Notes under the pieces: generated by a model
Told to the model about the DNA's origin: nothing
The model's input: the letters and a program-made list of their open reading frames with translations, nothing else
Database searches by the model: none
Assembly: GCA_016219425.1 (NCBI GenBank)
Contig: JACRNB010000001.1
Location: 310,001 to 374,000, forward strand
DNA length: 64,000 nt
DNA from: Betaproteobacteria bacterium
Lineage (GTDB): Bacteria; Pseudomonadota; Gammaproteobacteria; Burkholderiales; Thiobacillaceae
Reading direction: 5' to 3'
Made by a program: the position numbers and the translations under genes
Shown: positions 9,089-17,954 of the stretch, in pieces
Layout of the letters: each line of letters starts with the position of its first letter
How positions within the stretch are numbered: position 1 is the first letter of the stretch

Positions 9089-10083
9089 GGCGTCCTGATC
9101 TCCACGTCGCGGGCAAAGGGCCATTTCTTGTTGATCTCGTTGATGAGGTGATTCACCTTGCGCACCGAGTCGTCGATCTCCACGCGCAGGGCGGCCATGT
9201 CGGCGCTGGCGTCCTTGACGTTGCCGGTGATGACGGCGACGTTGGCGGTGGCGGTGTTGGCGCTGGCGAGCAGGCTGTCGGCCTTTTTCAGGCTTTCGCG
9301 CACCTCGCCCAGCATGCCGTTGATCTTGACCACGGATTCGCGCGCGTTGGGCAGTACGCCGCCGTCGCCGAACACCTGGGCGTCGGTCTTGCCCAACATG
9401 CCGTCCACCTTGAGGGAGATGCCGTTGACGTTGGCGAGCAGGCTGTTGGCCTTTTGCAGGGCGTCCACCACATGTTTCGCCTTGTCCGGGGTGCCCAGTA
9501 CGCCTTCCAGCACGCCGTATTCGCCCCCCATGCGCCCGGTGACGGTGGCAACGCTGCCCAGGGTGCGGTTGATGGGGGCTTCCTTGCCGGTCATGTCGGC
9601 CACGTTGGTGAGGATCTCCTTCACCCGCGCCAGGATCACCGGGATGTCCTGGGCGGCGTCGCCGGTGTAGATGTCGCGCACCGCGCCGGGCTCCAGCGCG
9701 GGCGCGCTCATGTCCTCGCTGTGGGCCTTGATCTTGGCTCCGCCGACGATGGATTTCTCCAGCGTGAATACGCTGGATTTACGCAGCCATTTGGCATCCT
9801 TTTTCAGGATGCTGATCTCGATCTTCACCTTGCCGTCCGGGGCCAGGTCCAGCCGCGTGACCTCGCCGATGGGGAAGCCGGAGAAGGTGATGGGCTGGCC
9901 GATGGTGACGCCTTCCGCCTCGGTGGCGTTGAGGATCAGCTTCTGCGTCGGCTCGAACACCCCCCGCGCGTAGAGGGCGTAGGCGAGAAAGGCGGCGGCC
10001 AGGATGACGGTCAGGGTCAGCAGCAGGCCGACCTTGAATTCCAGGTTCTTGATCAACGGGGCGCGTACAGGGGCTCGTTCCAT
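9085..10083 (-). CDS. MCE/MlaD family lipid-binding protein
   Basis: 332 aa from ATG 10083 (an upstream ATG at 10104 is possible). One N-terminal membrane anchor (VGLLLTLTVILAAAFLAYALYA) precedes an MCE domain (residues about 40-115, with GVTIGQPITFSGFPIGEVTRLDL). A long helical region follows in which asparagine/valine-rich repeats such as ANVNGISLKVDGMLG suggest an extended coiled structure across the periplasm. The family binds and shuttles phospholipids between membranes with an MlaE permease and MlaF ATPase. It overlaps the ATPase-like gene by 31 bp upstream and the lipoprotein gene by 4 bp downstream. Confidence 0.85.
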   Translation of the reverse strand: MERAPVRAPLIKNLEFKVGLLLTLTVILAAAFLAYALYARGVFEPTQKLILNATEAEGVTIGQPITFSGFPIGEVTRLDLAPDGKVKIEISILKKDAKWLRKSSVFTLEKSIVGGAKIKAHSEDMSAPALEPGAVRDIYTGDAAQDIPVILARVKEILTNVADMTGKEAPINRTLGSVATVTGRMGGEYGVLEGVLGTPDKAKHVVDALQKANSLLANVNGISLKVDGMLGKTDAQVFGDGGVLPNARESVVKINGMLGEVRESLKKADSLLASANTATANVAVITGNVKDASADMAALRVEIDDSVRKVNHLINEINKKWPFARDVEIRTP

Positions 10084-10511
10084 CGGTAGTCCACAATCCA
10101 GCATTCGTTGAGGTGGTTCTCCAGTCGCCGCAGCAGCGCGTCCAGGAGGGGCGGGTAAAGGCTGTCCGGCAATTGCAGGCCGGGACGGTCAATCAGGATG
10201 ATCTCGGGGCGGCTCACCGCTACCCGCAGCAGTTTGGCGACAAAGCGCTCTTCGTGGCTCAAGGCCGGGTCGCGCTTGTAGGCCGCGTCGGTGTGGCCCG
10301 CCTCCAGCAGCAGGTTCCAGGCCAGGTCCATGGCATCCAGGTAGTTCAGGTTGTCCCGGTATTGCGGCACCACGGCGATGTTTTCCAGCACGGCGAGGTT
10401 GGCGCGCAGGGGCAGATCCGCCGATACCAGGGCGGTGTGCGTGTTGGCATCCAGGAAGGCGCGGCGCTCGGCGTCATGCGCCATCCACTTCAGATGTGTT
10501 TGCAGGCTAAT
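10053..10511 (-). CDS. Degenerate ABC ATPase-like protein of the MCE operon, Walker A absent
   Basis: About 152 aa if read from an ATT codon at 10511, or 143 aa from ATG 10484. The visible part matches the second half of an ABC ATPase: a Q-loop-like region (LPLRANLAVLENIAVVPQYRDNL), a degraded signature (LSHEERFVAKLL in place of LSGGQ) and a Walker B-like IILIDRP. There is no Walker A motif in any frame upstream. AGGAG (complement of 10520-10524) lies 8 bases before the ATT, while ATG 10484 has no clear Shine-Dalgarno. It is either a non-hydrolysing partner or an ATPase whose 5' half was lost when the efflux operon entered. Confidence 0.6.
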   Translation of the reverse strand: MSLQTHLKWMAHDAERRAFLDANTHTALVSADLPLRANLAVLENIAVVPQYRDNLNYLDAMDLAWNLLLEAGHTDAAYKRDPALSHEERFVAKLLRVAVSRPEIILIDRPGLQLPDSLYPPLLDALLRRLENHLNECWIVDYRWNEPLYAPR

Positions 10512-10774
10512 GACATGCGCTCCTGTAAAACCCCGGTGGATATTGGCTTTGCGGGCATTGGCCAAAGTCCGGCCATTATGTTGCCAAAACGATTTTTGTC
10601 CATTCCGCGCGCCCTGACGCCGCTCCCGCTTTGCGGAAGGACGAGCCTGCGCAGAGGGGGCGTGCACCTGCATAAATGTGTAACGTCCCGCTCGCTTTGG
10701 CCGATATGGTAGGGGTCGGATGCGAGAGCCCAATAGCGGGACCGGGGCCGCAGTATCAGCACATGGAGATGGAT

Positions 10775-12043
10775 ATGCGAGGAATTACCGCCGCGCGGAT
10801 CGCCGCCCTATCGTTGCCCCTCGTGGTGATGACGCCCGTGTTGGCGCAGGAGGCCGCGCCGGGGAGAACGGTCAAAAGCCTGCTCGACTTCGCCCGTGGC
10901 GACAACCCGGAATTTGCCGCCATGCGTTCGGAGGCCGATGCGTCCGCCGAGCGGGTCACGCCAGCCGGCGCCCTGGCGGACCCGAAATTCCGGGTCGAAC
11001 TGCGCGACATTACCCGCCTTGGTTCCCAGTCGCCGACGCTGCTCCCGGGGCAGGTCGGCAGTACTCGTTATCTGTTGATGCAGGACGTGCCCTGGTCTGG
11101 CAAGCGCGATCTCCGGCGCGAAATCGCGGCTCTGGAGGCCGAAGGCGCCAAGGGCAGGGCCGCAGGGACATGGGTCGAGGTCGCGGCCAAGATCAAGGCC
11201 GCCCAGGTGCGGCGTCAAACCCTGTACGACGCCGAGAGGCTGGTGCAGGAAATTCTCGATCTGACGGCCCGCCTGGAGCAGATCGCGCAGGCCCGCTACG
11301 CGGGGGGGCTGGCCGCCCAGCAGGATGTGATTCGCGCCCAGATCGAGCAGACCGGAATGAGAGGCGAACTGGTGGCGCTGCAAGGCGAGAAACGTCAGGT
11401 CGATGCCCGGCTCAATGCCCTGCTGGCGCGTCCGGCCTCGGCGCCGCTGGCGGAGCCGGACGGGCCATTCCCGCCGCCGCCGGACCCGTTCGACCAGATG
11501 GCGCTGGCGGAGCGCCTGCGCGCCGCCAATCCTTCACTCTTCGCGGAAGAGTCCCGTATCAAGGCGGCGGAAAAGGGGCGCGATCTGGCGTACAGGAATC
11601 GCTATCCGGATTTCACCTTCGGCCTTTCGCCGATCCAATCCGGCGGTTCGGTGAAGGAATGGGAACTGATGGTCGAACTGAACATTCCCCTGCAGCAGGA
11701 CTCGCGCCGCGCGCAGGAGCGGGAATCCGGGGCGATGCTGGCTGCCGCCCGGTCACGCAGGGAGGCCCTCGCCAATCAATTGCTGGCCGATCTGGCCGAA
11801 AATCTCGCTGCCATCGAAGCGGCGCGGCGTTCGGAGTCGTTGATTGCGAACAGCCTGCTGCCCCAGGCCGAGTCGATGTTCCGCGCCGCACTCGCCGGTT
11901 ACGAGACCGGCAAGGCGGATTTCTCCAGCGTGCTTGACGCTCAGAGGCATATTCGCCAGGCCCGGCAGAGCCGGCTTCAGGCGCGCAGCGAAGCGCAAAT
12001 GCGCCTGACCGAGATTGAACGTCTGGTGGGAGAAGCGCCATGA
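10775..12043 (+). CDS. cusC: CusC-type outer membrane efflux protein (TolC family)
   Basis: 422 aa. The signal peptide MRGITAARIAALSLPLVVMTPVLA starts at ATG 10775, preceded by GGAG with a 6-base spacer; the open frame extends further upstream but is not coding-like. The mature protein shows two TolC-type helical repeats (AKIKAAQVRRQTLYDAERLVQEILDLTARLEQIAQ and ANQLLADLAENLAAIEAARRSE). It forms the outer-membrane channel of a tripartite heavy-metal efflux pump. Its stop overlaps the start of the next gene by 4 bp. Confidence 0.85.
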   Translation: MRGITAARIAALSLPLVVMTPVLAQEAAPGRTVKSLLDFARGDNPEFAAMRSEADASAERVTPAGALADPKFRVELRDITRLGSQSPTLLPGQVGSTRYLLMQDVPWSGKRDLRREIAALEAEGAKGRAAGTWVEVAAKIKAAQVRRQTLYDAERLVQEILDLTARLEQIAQARYAGGLAAQQDVIRAQIEQTGMRGELVALQGEKRQVDARLNALLARPASAPLAEPDGPFPPPPDPFDQMALAERLRAANPSLFAEESRIKAAEKGRDLAYRNRYPDFTFGLSPIQSGGSVKEWELMVELNIPLQQDSRRAQERESGAMLAAARSRREALANQLLADLAENLAAIEAARRSESLIANSLLPQAESMFRAALAGYETGKADFSSVLDAQRHIRQARQSRLQARSEAQMRLTEIERLVGEAP

Positions 12044-13380
12044 AACGGGGAATTGGAATGGGCATTGCCATCACCGTCGTGATCGCGGTCGTGGCCGCTG
12101 GCGGGGGGTATTGGCTGGGCGAGCGGGGAATGCGCGTGCGCGGCGATGGCGGCGCGGCGGCAGTCGCTTCTGGCGATGCCGGCAAGAAGGAACGCAAGCT
12201 CTTGTATTACCGCAACCCGATGGGGTTGCCCGATACCTCGCCGACGCCCAAGAAAGACCCGATGGGCATGGACTACATCGCGGTGTACCAGGGCGGGCAG
12301 GAGGAGGAGGCGACCGCCGCCAATCAGGTCTCGATCAGCCCCGAGAAGGTGCAGAAGCTGGGGGTGCGGACCGAGGCGGCGCAATTGCGCTCGCTGGAGA
12401 GGGTGGTTCGCGCGGCGGGACGGATCGAGTTCGACGAGCGGCGCGTCTATGCCATCTCCCCCAAGTTCGAGGGGTATGTGGAACGCCTGTTGGTCAACGC
12501 CACCGGGCAGCAGGTGGACCGGGGACAGCCGCTGTTCGAGGTCTACAGCCCGGAACTCGTCTCCGCCCAGCGGGAATACGCGATTGCCGCGCAAGGGCTG
12601 GACGCCCTCGGCAGCGCCGATGAAGCGGCGCGGGCCGGCATGCGCCAGCTCGCCGAAGCGAGTCTGCTGCGCCTGAAGAATTGGGATGTTTCCGAGGAAC
12701 AGGTCAAGGCCCTGGTCAAATCGGGCGAGGCCAGGCGAACCTTGACCTTCCGTTCTCCGGTCGCCGGCGTCGTCACCGAGAAGAAGGCCTTGCAGGGCAT
12801 GCGTTTCATGCCCGGCGAGACGCTCTATCAGGTGGCCGACGCGTCCACGGTCTGGGTGATCGCCGATGTCTTCGAGCAGGACATCGGCCTCGTCAAGGCC
12901 GGGGTGCAGGCACGGGTCACGATCAACGCCTATCCCGGCAGGACGTTCGCGGGGGCCATCGCTTACGTCTATCCGACCCTGAATGCGGAGACCCGCACCG
13001 TGCCGGTGCGCGTCGAACTGCCCAATCCGGGCGGCCTGCTCAAGCCCGGCATGTTCGCGCAGGTCGAATTGCCGATCGCGGCGATGGGCAAGGTCGTCAC
13101 GGCGCCCGTGTCCGCCGTCATCGACAGCGGCGTGCGCCAGATCATCCTGGTTCAGGTGCGCGAGGGGCGTTTCGAGCCGCGTGAGGTGCGGCTCGGCGCT
13201 CGCAGCGATCACTTTGTGACCGTGCTGGAGGGGGTGCGGGAAGGTGAGCGGGTCGTCGTCGCCGCCAACTTCCTGATCGACGCCGAAAGCAACCTCAAGG
13301 CCGCCCTCGACGGCTTCGGTTCCGCCGGGTCCGCCGCCGCCCGCGCGGACAAGCCGGCCAGCGCCCACGCCGGCCACTGA
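12040..13380 (+). CDS. cusB: CusB-type membrane fusion protein with heavy-metal-binding domain
   Basis: 446 aa. An N-terminal membrane anchor (GIAITVVIAVVAAGGGYWLG) is followed by a heavy-metal-binding domain, YYRNPMGLPDTSPTPKKDPMGMDY (residues about 52-77), typical of copper/silver CusB proteins. Then comes a lipoyl/hairpin region (GRIEFDERRVYAISPKFEGYVERLLV) and beta-barrel segments. It bridges the inner-membrane pump to the TolC-type channel. The methionines of the metal-binding domain fit Cu(I)/Ag(I). Confidence 0.9.
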   Translation: MKRGIGMGIAITVVIAVVAAGGGYWLGERGMRVRGDGGAAAVASGDAGKKERKLLYYRNPMGLPDTSPTPKKDPMGMDYIAVYQGGQEEEATAANQVSISPEKVQKLGVRTEAAQLRSLERVVRAAGRIEFDERRVYAISPKFEGYVERLLVNATGQQVDRGQPLFEVYSPELVSAQREYAIAAQGLDALGSADEAARAGMRQLAEASLLRLKNWDVSEEQVKALVKSGEARRTLTFRSPVAGVVTEKKALQGMRFMPGETLYQVADASTVWVIADVFEQDIGLVKAGVQARVTINAYPGRTFAGAIAYVYPTLNAETRTVPVRVELPNPGGLLKPGMFAQVELPIAAMGKVVTAPVSAVIDSGVRQIILVQVREGRFEPREVRLGARSDHFVTVLEGVREGERVVVAANFLIDAESNLKAALDGFGSAGSAAARADKPASAHAGH

Positions 13381-13392
13381 CAGGGAGAGATC

Positions 13393-16300
13393 ATGCTTGC
13401 CGGGATCATCGACTGGTCGGGCAGAAACCGTTTCCTGGTCCTGCTCGCCACCCTGTTCGTCATCCTCGGCGGCGTTTACGCCGTGATGAAGACGCCCATT
13501 GACGCGCTGCCCGACCTCTCGGACGTGCAGGTCATCGTCTACACCGAGTACCCCGGCCAGGCGCCGCAGGTGGTGGAGGATCAGGTCACCTACCCGCTCA
13601 CCACCGCCATGCTGTCTGCGCCCAAGTCGAAGGTGGTGCGCGGCTTCTCATTCTTCGGCGCGTCCTTCGTCTACATCATCTTCGAGGACGGTGTGGACAT
13701 CTACTGGGCGCGTTCGCGGGTGTTGGAGTACCTCAATTTCGCCTCCGGTCGCATGCCGCGCGGGGTCACCCCCCAGATCGGCCCGGATGCCTCCGGCGTC
13801 GGCTGGGTCTACCAGTACGCTGTGCTGGCCAAGAACAGGACGCTGGCCGAGTTGCGCACCCTGCAGGACTGGTATCTGCGCTACCAGCTCGCCAAGGCCC
13901 ACGGCGTCGCTGAGGTGGCCTCCATCGGCGGTTTCGTGCAGACCTATCAGGTCACCGTCGATCCGGTGAAGTTGCGCGCCTACGGCATTCCCCTCGCCAG
14001 GGTTTCCCAGGCAATCCGCGATTCGAACCGCGATGTCGGGGGGCGCGTCGTGGAAATGGCCGAGACCGAGTACATGGTGCGCGGCAGGGGCTATCTGCGC
14101 GGCGTGGGCGATATCGAGAAACTGGCGGTCAAGAGCGACCGGGGTACGCCGGTGCTGATCCGCGACCTCGCGCGGGTGGAGCTGGCCCCGGACGAGCGCC
14201 GCGGGCTCACCGAACTCGATGGCGAGGGCGAAGTGGTTTCCGGCATCGCCATGGCCCGCTACGGGGCGAACGCCCTGGAGGTCATCCACAACCTCAAGGA
14301 AAAGATCGCCGAGATCTCCGCCGGTCTGCCCGAAGGCGTCGAAATCCGCGCGGTCTACGACCGCTCCGAACTGATCCACCGCGCCATCGACACGCTCAAG
14401 AGCACGCTGATCGAGGAATCGCTGATCGTCGCCCTGGTCTGCATCGTTTTCCTTCTGCACGTCCGTTCGGCGCTGGTCGCCATCCTGATGTTGCCGGTGG
14501 GGGTTCTCATCGCCTTCATCGCCATGCGGCTTCTGGGCATGAACTCCAACCTGATGAGCCTGGGCGGTATTGCCATCGCCATCGGCGCCATGATCGACGC
14601 GGCCATTGTCATGATCGAGAACGCCCACAAGCACCTGGAACGCCTGCCCGAAGGGCACGATCAAGCCGCGCGGGCGGAGGCCATGATCGCGGCGTGCAGG
14701 GAGGTTGGTCCCGCCCTGTTCTTCTCTCTGCTGATCATCACCGTCTCCTTCCTGCCGGTCTTCACGCTGGAGGCCCAGGAGGGACGGCTGTTTTCGCCGC
14801 TCGCCTACACCAAGACCTTCGCCATGGCCGGCGCGGCGCTGCTGTCGGTGACGTTTGTGCCGGTGCTGATGCTGCTGTTCATTCGCGGCAAGATCATTCC
14901 GGAGGCGAAGAATCCGGTGAACCGTTTCCTGATCTGGGCCTATCGACCGATCATCGCCGGGGTCATGCGCTGGAAAAAGACCACCATCGTCGCGGCCTTG
15001 CTGGTGTTGGCTGTTTCGATCTACCCGGCATCAAGGCTCGGTTCCGAATTCATGCCGACCCTCAACGAGGGAACGCTGTTCTACATGCCGGCCTCGCTGC
15101 CGGGGATGTCCATCACTAAGGCGGCGGAGCTGCTCCAGACCCAGAACAGGATCATCAAGAGTTTTCCCGAAGTGGCCTCGGTCTACGGCAAGGCCGGTCG
15201 CGCCAACACCGCGACCGATCCGGCGCCGACCGAGATGTTCGAGACGGTGATCAACCTCAAGCCGGAACAGGAATGGCGACCGGGCATGAACCTCGACAAG
15301 CTCGTCGCCGAGATGGACAAGGCGCTCCAGTTCCCCGGCGTCGCCAATGCCTGGACCATGCCGATCAAAGCGCGCATCGACATGCTCTCCACCGGCATTC
15401 GCACCCCCATCGGCATCAAGGTGTTCGGCAAGGATCTGGCCGGGATGGAAAGGCTCGCCAAGGAGATCGAAACCGTGGTGAAAGGGGTGCCGGGCACGAC
15501 CTCAGCCTTCGCCGAGCGCATCACCGGCGGCTATTACCTCAACATCGAGCCGGATCGCGAGCAACTCGCGCGCCTCGGCCTGGCGGTGGGCGATCTGCAG
15601 GATGTGATCGCCAGCGCCCTGGGCGGGGAAATGGTGACCACCACCGTCGAAGGGCGCGAGCGTTTCGGCGTGAACGTGCGCTACCCGCGCGAGTTGCGGG
15701 CCGATCCGCAAGGGATCGCGCGCGCGGTGCTGGTCCCGACCATGACGGGTGCGATGGTTCCCCTGGGGCAGGTTGCACGCGTCGAAGCGGCCAAGGGCGC
15801 GCCCGGCATCCGCACCGAAAACGCGCTGCTCTCCGCCTACATCTACGTCGATATTCGGGACCGGGACATCGGCGGCTACGTCGCCGACGCAAAGCGGGCG
15901 GTGGCCAGGCAGGTGAAGTTCCCGCCCGGCTATTACGTGACCTGGAGCGGCCAGTTCGAATACATGGAGCGCGCCACCGCGAAGATGAAGATCGTCATTC
16001 CGGTGACGCTGCTGATCATCTTCCTGTTGCTGTATCTCAATTTCAGACGCTTGACCGAGACCTTCATCGTCATGTTGTCGGTGCCCTTCGCGCTGGTCGG
16101 CGGCGTCTGGTTCATGTGGCTGCTGGGCTACAACCTGTCCGTGGCCGTCGCCGTCGGCTTCATCGCCCTTGCGGGCATAGCAGCGGAAACCGGCGTGGTC
16201 ATGCTGATCTACCTGGACCACGCCTGGGAAGCGAGCAAAAAGCGTCTGGCCGAACAGGGGCGGGCGCCGACCGTGGCTGACCTCTATGGCGCGATCATGG

Positions 16301-16527
16301 AAGGCGCCGTCGAGCGGGTGCGACCGAAGATGATGACGGTGGTCGCCATCATGGCCGGCCTTCTGCCCATCATGTGGAGCACGGGCGCCGGCTCGGAAGT
16401 CATGAGCCGCATCGCGGCGCCGATGATCGGCGGCATGATCTCCTCGACCGTGCTGACCCTGGCGGTGATCCCGGCCCTGTACGGGCTGGTCAAACAGTGG
16501 CGGCTGGGCCAGGCCATGGAGCGTTAG
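13393..16527 (+). CDS. cusA: CusA-type heavy-metal efflux RND pump
   Basis: 1044 aa, the usual length for HME-RND transporters. It has the expected 12 membrane segments, the TM4 motif GAMIDAAIVMIENAHKH with proton-relay acidic residues, and the porter segment PTLNEGTLFYMPASLPGMS. ARIDMLSTGIRTPIGIKVFG and the nearby methionines match the Cu(I)/Ag(I) methionine relay of CusA. It starts 12 bp after cusB with GGGAGA as Shine-Dalgarno. It drives proton-coupled export of Cu(I)/Ag(I) from the periplasm and cytoplasm. No cusF, cusRS or other metal regulator is present nearby. It ends 25 bp from the convergent MlaE gene. Confidence 0.92.
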   Translation: MLAGIIDWSGRNRFLVLLATLFVILGGVYAVMKTPIDALPDLSDVQVIVYTEYPGQAPQVVEDQVTYPLTTAMLSAPKSKVVRGFSFFGASFVYIIFEDGVDIYWARSRVLEYLNFASGRMPRGVTPQIGPDASGVGWVYQYAVLAKNRTLAELRTLQDWYLRYQLAKAHGVAEVASIGGFVQTYQVTVDPVKLRAYGIPLARVSQAIRDSNRDVGGRVVEMAETEYMVRGRGYLRGVGDIEKLAVKSDRGTPVLIRDLARVELAPDERRGLTELDGEGEVVSGIAMARYGANALEVIHNLKEKIAEISAGLPEGVEIRAVYDRSELIHRAIDTLKSTLIEESLIVALVCIVFLLHVRSALVAILMLPVGVLIAFIAMRLLGMNSNLMSLGGIAIAIGAMIDAAIVMIENAHKHLERLPEGHDQAARAEAMIAACREVGPALFFSLLIITVSFLPVFTLEAQEGRLFSPLAYTKTFAMAGAALLSVTFVPVLMLLFIRGKIIPEAKNPVNRFLIWAYRPIIAGVMRWKKTTIVAALLVLAVSIYPASRLGSEFMPTLNEGTLFYMPASLPGMSITKAAELLQTQNRIIKSFPEVASVYGKAGRANTATDPAPTEMFETVINLKPEQEWRPGMNLDKLVAEMDKALQFPGVANAWTMPIKARIDMLSTGIRTPIGIKVFGKDLAGMERLAKEIETVVKGVPGTTSAFAERITGGYYLNIEPDREQLARLGLAVGDLQDVIASALGGEMVTTTVEGRERFGVNVRYPRELRADPQGIARAVLVPTMTGAMVPLGQVARVEAAKGAPGIRTENALLSAYIYVDIRDRDIGGYVADAKRAVARQVKFPPGYYVTWSGQFEYMERATAKMKIVIPVTLLIIFLLLYLNFRRLTETFIVMLSVPFALVGGVWFMWLLGYNLSVAVAVGFIALAGIAAETGVVMLIYLDHAWEASKKRLAEQGRAPTVADLYGAIMEGAVERVRPKMMTVVAIMAGLLPIMWSTGAGSEVMSRIAAPMIGGMISSTVLTLAVIPALYGLVKQWRLGQAMER

Positions 16528-16552
16528 CGGCAGATGCCGGAGCCCGGCGCGC

Positions 16553-17347
16553 CTACATGTACTTGAAGGCCAGCGACAGCACCTCGATCACCATGAGGAC
16601 AAAAAACAGCCGCACCATGCCGCGCAGCACGGAGATGGGGGCCATGAACAGCATCCTGGGCGTGGCCATGCCTTCGGCCACCGGGATGACGGTGACGGCC
16701 AGACCGAAGGCGACCGATTTGGCCCAGATGCTCGCCATCACCGCGGTATCGAACACCTTGCCCATGACGCGGTTGAAGTCGGGGATGCTCCAGGTCTGAA
16801 AGCCGTACACGGCGATGTAGGCCAGCACCAGGGCGAGCACGCTGGTGACGGCGGTGAGCGCCAGCACCGAGAGCAGGCCGCCGATCACGCGCGGCATGAA
16901 CTCCATGCGCAGGGTGTCCACGCCGGATTCCTCCAGCGCTTCGATCTCGCCATGCACCCGCATCAGCGCCACCTCGGTGTTGATGGCGGAGCCGGAACGC
17001 AGGGCCACGAACAGGGCGGTGAGCAGGGGCAGGATCTCCAGTACCAGGATGCGCATGGACATCTCCAGCGCCAGGTCGGACTGGCCGATCCTGGCCGCCG
17101 TGGACACCACGATCTGGATCAGCAGGTAGGAGAGGACGGCGGAGAACAGGGTGAAACCGGGGAGGATCTGCCAGGCGGTGAAGTAGATCTGCTTCATCAC
17201 CACCATGCGCGTGGCGCTGTTGTAGGTGCCGGGGGTGAGGGCGGCCGCCAGCGCATCGCCCGCAAAACGCAGCGTGGCGTGCCAGATGCGCCAGGTGGCG
17301 AGGAAGGACGCGCCGCGCCGGGTGATGAAGTCAGTCAGCCAAGTCAT
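16553..17347 (-). CDS. mlaE: MlaE family ABC permease
   Basis: 264-aa inner-membrane permease with the family's MlaE fold: QIYFTAWQILPGFTLFSAVLSYLL, then LEILPLLTALFVALRSGSAINTEVALMRVHGEIEALEESGVD, which contains the conserved loop contacting the ATPase. It should act with an MCE protein and ATPase to move phospholipids. The partner genes lie 6 kb downstream on the same strand (10511 to 8423), separated by the oppositely oriented CusCBA operon. The start MTWLTDF at 17347 is supported by its placement before the first hydrophobic segment. Confidence 0.87.
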   Translation of the reverse strand: MTWLTDFITRRGASFLATWRIWHATLRFAGDALAAALTPGTYNSATRMVVMKQIYFTAWQILPGFTLFSAVLSYLLIQIVVSTAARIGQSDLALEMSMRILVLEILPLLTALFVALRSGSAINTEVALMRVHGEIEALEESGVDTLRMEFMPRVIGGLLSVLALTAVTSVLALVLAYIAVYGFQTWSIPDFNRVMGKVFDTAVMASIWAKSVAFGLAVTVIPVAEGMATPRMLFMAPISVLRGMVRLFFVLMVIEVLSLAFKYM

Positions 17348-17421
17348 GGCCGCATCATAGCGAAACGAAATGGCCGTTGTCGGCGTTAATATCCCCGTCG
17401 AAACCACTAGGGACCACGGCC

Positions 17422-17952
17422 ATGACCCGCATCTGGATGTTCTTGCTTGCACTGTTTTCGCTCCCCGCCCTGGCTACGCCCGGGACCATGATCAAGGATG
17501 ACACCCTGCGCGCCCAGCCTGCCGCTGCGGCAGCCGGAGTGGGGCAGGCGGCCAAGGGTGCTGCGGTGGAGATCCTCGGGCGTCAGTCCGGCTGGACCCA
17601 GATCAAGGCGGGCGGCGTGACCGGTTGGGTGCGCGTCCTCTCGGTGCGCGGCGAAGCGCCCGCCGGCGGTTTGGCCGACGTGGGGGCGGCGCTCCAAAAG
17701 CGCGATTCCAGCAAGGTGGTGGCGGTGGCCGGCCTGCGCGGACTGTCTGAGGAGGAACTCAAGGGCGCTCGCTTCAACGGTCAGGAACTCGCCCGCATGG
17801 ACCACTATCGCGTGGATCGCGGCGGCGCCCAGCAGTTCGCCATGATGGCCAATCTGCGCACGCGGGATGTGCCCCACCTGCCCAAGCCCGAGAGCAAGCG
17901 CAGCCAGCCCGGCGGCGGCGCATCCTCCAACTCCATGCTGGATGGTTTCTGA
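17422..17952 (+). CDS. Periplasmic SH3-domain protein
   Basis: 176 aa. A signal peptide (MTRIWMFLLALFSLPALA) is followed by a bacterial SH3-type domain (residues about 25-78: DTLRAQPAAAAAG...AAVEILGRQSGWTQIKAGGVTGWVRVLSVRG). A helical tail and a low-complexity C-terminus complete it. It lies 2 bp upstream of the M48 peptidase gene and is probably co-transcribed. SH3b domains of this type often bind cell-wall peptides; the actual ligand is unknown. Confidence 0.75.
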   Translation: MTRIWMFLLALFSLPALATPGTMIKDDTLRAQPAAAAAGVGQAAKGAAVEILGRQSGWTQIKAGGVTGWVRVLSVRGEAPAGGLADVGAALQKRDSSKVVAVAGLRGLSEEELKGARFNGQELARMDHYRVDRGGAQQFAMMANLRTRDVPHLPKPESKRSQPGGGASSNSMLDGF

Positions 17953-17954
17953 TC

